This document shows positions 5,635 through 6,524 of a DNA stretch of 6,524 nt, in pieces. Source of the DNA: Gammaproteobacteria bacterium. GTDB taxonomy: Bacteria > Pseudomonadota > Gammaproteobacteria > UBA9214. The translations under genes were made by a program, and so were the position numbers. Position 1 is the stretch's first letter. The number at the start of each line of letters is the position of its first letter. The DNA lies in contig JAHKKL010000112.1 of assembly GCA_020027635.1 (NCBI GenBank), positions 1 to 6,524 of the forward strand, in the 5' to 3' direction. The notes beneath the pieces were generated by a model. That model saw only the letters and a program-made list of their open reading frames with translations, did not search any database and was not told where the DNA came from.

Positions 5635-5904
5635 ATGGAACCGCTCATGACGGATGACCCGCTGCACACCCGCAACCGCCTGGCCTGGCAATGCCGGCGC
5701 GGCATGCGCGAACTGGATGTGCTGCTGAACGGTTTTCTGGAGCGCCGCTTCGAGCGGCTCGACGCACACGATCGGGACAGCTTCGCCCGGCTGCTGGAAT
5801 ACCCGGACGCCGTGTTGCTCGAATGGTTGATGGGACGCATGGTCCCGGCTGACAAGGATGTCGCCTGCATTGTTCAGGACATACGCCACACCGCTGCGCC
5901 TTGA
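5635..5904 (+). CDS. sdhE: SdhE, FAD assembly factor (YgfY/CptB family)
   Basis: SdhE is a small cytoplasmic protein that promotes covalent attachment of FAD to SdhA (and to FrdA where present). From ATG 5635 it has 89 residues, close to E. coli SdhE (88). The diagnostic RGxxE motif is intact (R22-G-M-R-E26), followed by LDVLLNGFLERRF, and the second conserved part DAVLLEWLMGRMVPAD is also present. ATG 5647 is an alternative start (85 residues); it has a weak GGA ribosome site seven bases upstream, whereas 5635 has none, so the true start could be either. In E. coli sdhE lies at another locus from sdhCDAB; here it directly follows sdhB, so the flavinylation helper is co-transcribed with its substrate. 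The older CptB antitoxin label refers to the same family. Confidence 0.92.
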   Translation: MEPLMTDDPLHTRNRLAWQCRRGMRELDVLLNGFLERRFERLDAHDRDSFARLLEYPDAVLLEWLMGRMVPADKDVACIVQDIRHTAAP

Positions 5905-6331
5905 ACCCGGCCTCTCGCGCCGACTCGGCATGTTCCTCACGCTGAGCCATGGGGCGGCGCTCGCGGTGCTTCCGTTCTGCGGCCTGCCGCCGCTGCCGGT
6001 CGCCGCGCTCGCGCTCGGCGTCGTGTTGTCCTGGCTCCGCACCCGGCGCCGCGACGTGCAGCGCCGCGATCCCGAGTCGATACGCGCGCTGGTCTGGGAG
6101 GAAGGCAACCGCTGGCGCCTGACGCTGCGATCCGGTCAGGAAACCGGTGCGTCGCTGCTGCCCTTCGTGTTCATGCAGCCCTGGCTCGTGATCTTGCATT
6201 TCCGCCGCGCCGACGGCCGCGCCTCCCGGCTGGTGCTGCTGCCCGACATGCTGGATGAGGACAGCTTTCGCCGGCTGCGGGTGCGGCTGCTGATCGACAT
6301 GAAGCACCTCGCCGTTCCGGGCGACCGATAA
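5858..6331 (+). CDS. ygfX: YgfX (CptA family) inner-membrane protein
   Basis: This is a small membrane protein of the YgfX family, usually encoded beside sdhE. In E. coli it has been described as the toxin-like CptA, which affects cytoskeletal proteins, and as an SdhE partner; its true role is unsettled. The 157-residue product has the expected order: a short N-terminus LRLEPGLSRRLG (13-24), two hydrophobic segments (about 25-43 and 44-60), a basic stretch RTRRRDVQRRD, a beta-rich cytoplasmic part, and a final helix SFRRLRVRLLID. The start ATG 5858 lies inside sdhE and overlaps it by 47 bases. A later start at 5930 would remove conserved N-terminal residues, so the overlap is probably real (TTG 5870 is possible). 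It is the last gene of the operon. Confidence 0.82.
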   Translation: MSPALFRTYATPLRLEPGLSRRLGMFLTLSHGAALAVLPFCGLPPLPVAALALGVVLSWLRTRRRDVQRRDPESIRALVWEEGNRWRLTLRSGQETGASLLPFVFMQPWLVILHFRRADGRASRLVLLPDMLDEDSFRRLRVRLLIDMKHLAVPGDR

Positions 6332-6337
6332 GATGAA

Positions 6338-6358
6338 TTCACCGCAGAGACGCAAAGG
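6338..6358 (+). repeat. Possible dispersed intergenic repeat (CACCGCAGAGACGCAAAGG type)
   Basis: Directly after ygfX, the sequence TTCACCGCAGAGACGCAAAG resembles a short repeat (ACCGCAGAG-N-CGCA-A-AGG) that I associate with intergenic regions of several gammaproteobacteria. Only one copy is in this window, so repetition cannot be shown here. It has no palindrome and no coding potential. Confidence 0.3.
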
Positions 6359-6365
6359 AATGACT

Positions 6366-6482
6366 TGTAGGAGCGGGCTTGCCCGCGAATCACGCGGTAA
6401 CGGGCACCGTGTTCGCGAGCAAAGCTTCTGCGTCCTGCTCACGCCCCTCGTCTACATCCCTGTAGACGAGCTCGCTCCTACA
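6366..6482. repeat. Inverted REP/BIME-like element after the sdh operon
   Basis: The outer arms TGTAGGAGCG (6366-6375) and CGCTCCTACA (6473-6482) are perfect inverted repeats. The left unit continues with the stem GCGGGC-TT-GCCCGC (6373-6386) and CGCGAA, the well-known TGTAGGAGCGGGCTTGCCCG type of REP sequence seen in Pseudomonas and relatives. The right unit is inverted, beginning TTCGCGAGCAAAGCT (6412-6426) and ending CTCGCTCCTACA (6471-6482), with extra sequence in between. It is unrelated in sequence to the RAYT-linked repeat at 328-1268. It may stabilise the 3' end of the sdh transcript or stop transcription; no T-run follows, so it is not a classical terminator. Confidence 0.7.
6447..6470. 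other. Perfect 10-base hairpin inside the REP pair
   Basis: CTCGTCTACA (6447-6456) and TGTAGACGAG (6461-6470) form a perfect ten-base stem with a TCCC loop. It sits within extra sequence that interrupts the right REP unit. It would be the strongest RNA hairpin downstream of ygfX and could block 3' exonucleases on the sdh mRNA, but it lacks a following T-run. Confidence 0.7.
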
Positions 6483-6524
6483 GGTGAAACCCATATATTT
6501 CGTGGTGCCCTTAATAAAACGATT

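Noticed and set aside
5635..6331. sdhE/ygfX as a CptB/CptA toxin-antitoxin module
   Set aside because: The names exist in the literature for E. coli, but position directly behind sdhCDAB and the intact RGxxE motif favour a role in SdhA flavinylation; nothing here shows toxin activity.
6373..6386. GCGGGC-TT-GCCCGC as an intrinsic terminator for the sdh operon
   Set aside because: The stem has a two-base loop and is followed by GAATCACG with no T-run; it matches a REP palindrome better.
6484..6524. Short open frame starting GTG 6484 and running off the window
   Set aside because: Only 13 codons are visible, with no ribosome site, starting directly at the REP arm; too little to call a gene.

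Overview
The window looks like a chromosomal segment of a GC-rich gammaproteobacterium. The evidence is the set of genes around succinate dehydrogenase (sdhC-D-A-B followed by sdhE and ygfX, with ygfZ divergent), close agreement with Escherichia coli SdhA/SdhB residue spacing, and an intergenic REP-type palindrome like those of Pseudomonas and relatives. A lineage near Chromatiales or other sulfur-oxidising gammaproteobacteria is possible, but the sequence does not settle it.

Layout. (1) Positions 1-330 are visibly AT-rich, unlike the rest. They hold the 3' end of an unrecognised gene and, coupled to it, the start of a small secreted protein that stops exactly where a 29-base repeat begins. 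(2) Positions 328-1268 are a patch of mobile or repeat DNA. It has two direct copies of the repeat (328-356, 542-570), an orphan protein fragment between them (359-520), a minus-strand REP-associated tyrosine transposase (RAYT) gene (563-1162), and a third, inverted copy (1247-1268). The RAYT is thus bracketed by inverted 22-base copies. The RAYT appears to lack an internal segment of about 30 residues. (3) ygfZ (1244-2308, minus) follows; its last seven codons are made of the repeat. (4) A 133-base divergent control region (2309-2441) has a good sigma70-type promoter for ygfZ and an extended -10 promoter for sdh. (5) sdhCDAB-sdhE-ygfX (2442-6331, plus) is a tight operon with overlaps or gaps of only a few bases. 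(6) Positions 6332-6524 contain a dispersed-repeat-like stretch and an inverted REP/BIME-like element with an unusual hairpin insert, and no supported gene.

How the genes work together. SdhA/B/C/D form respiratory complex II (succinate:quinone oxidoreductase). SdhE promotes covalent attachment of FAD to the SdhA histidine. YgfX is a small membrane partner usually encoded next to sdhE. YgfZ is a folate-binding protein that supports iron-sulfur enzymes, and SdhB carries three Fe-S clusters. The locus therefore groups complex II with its cofactor-maturation helpers.

No clearly new biological system is visible. The most unusual part is the repeat/RAYT patch, where one repeat family forms the 3' ends of three separate reading frames.
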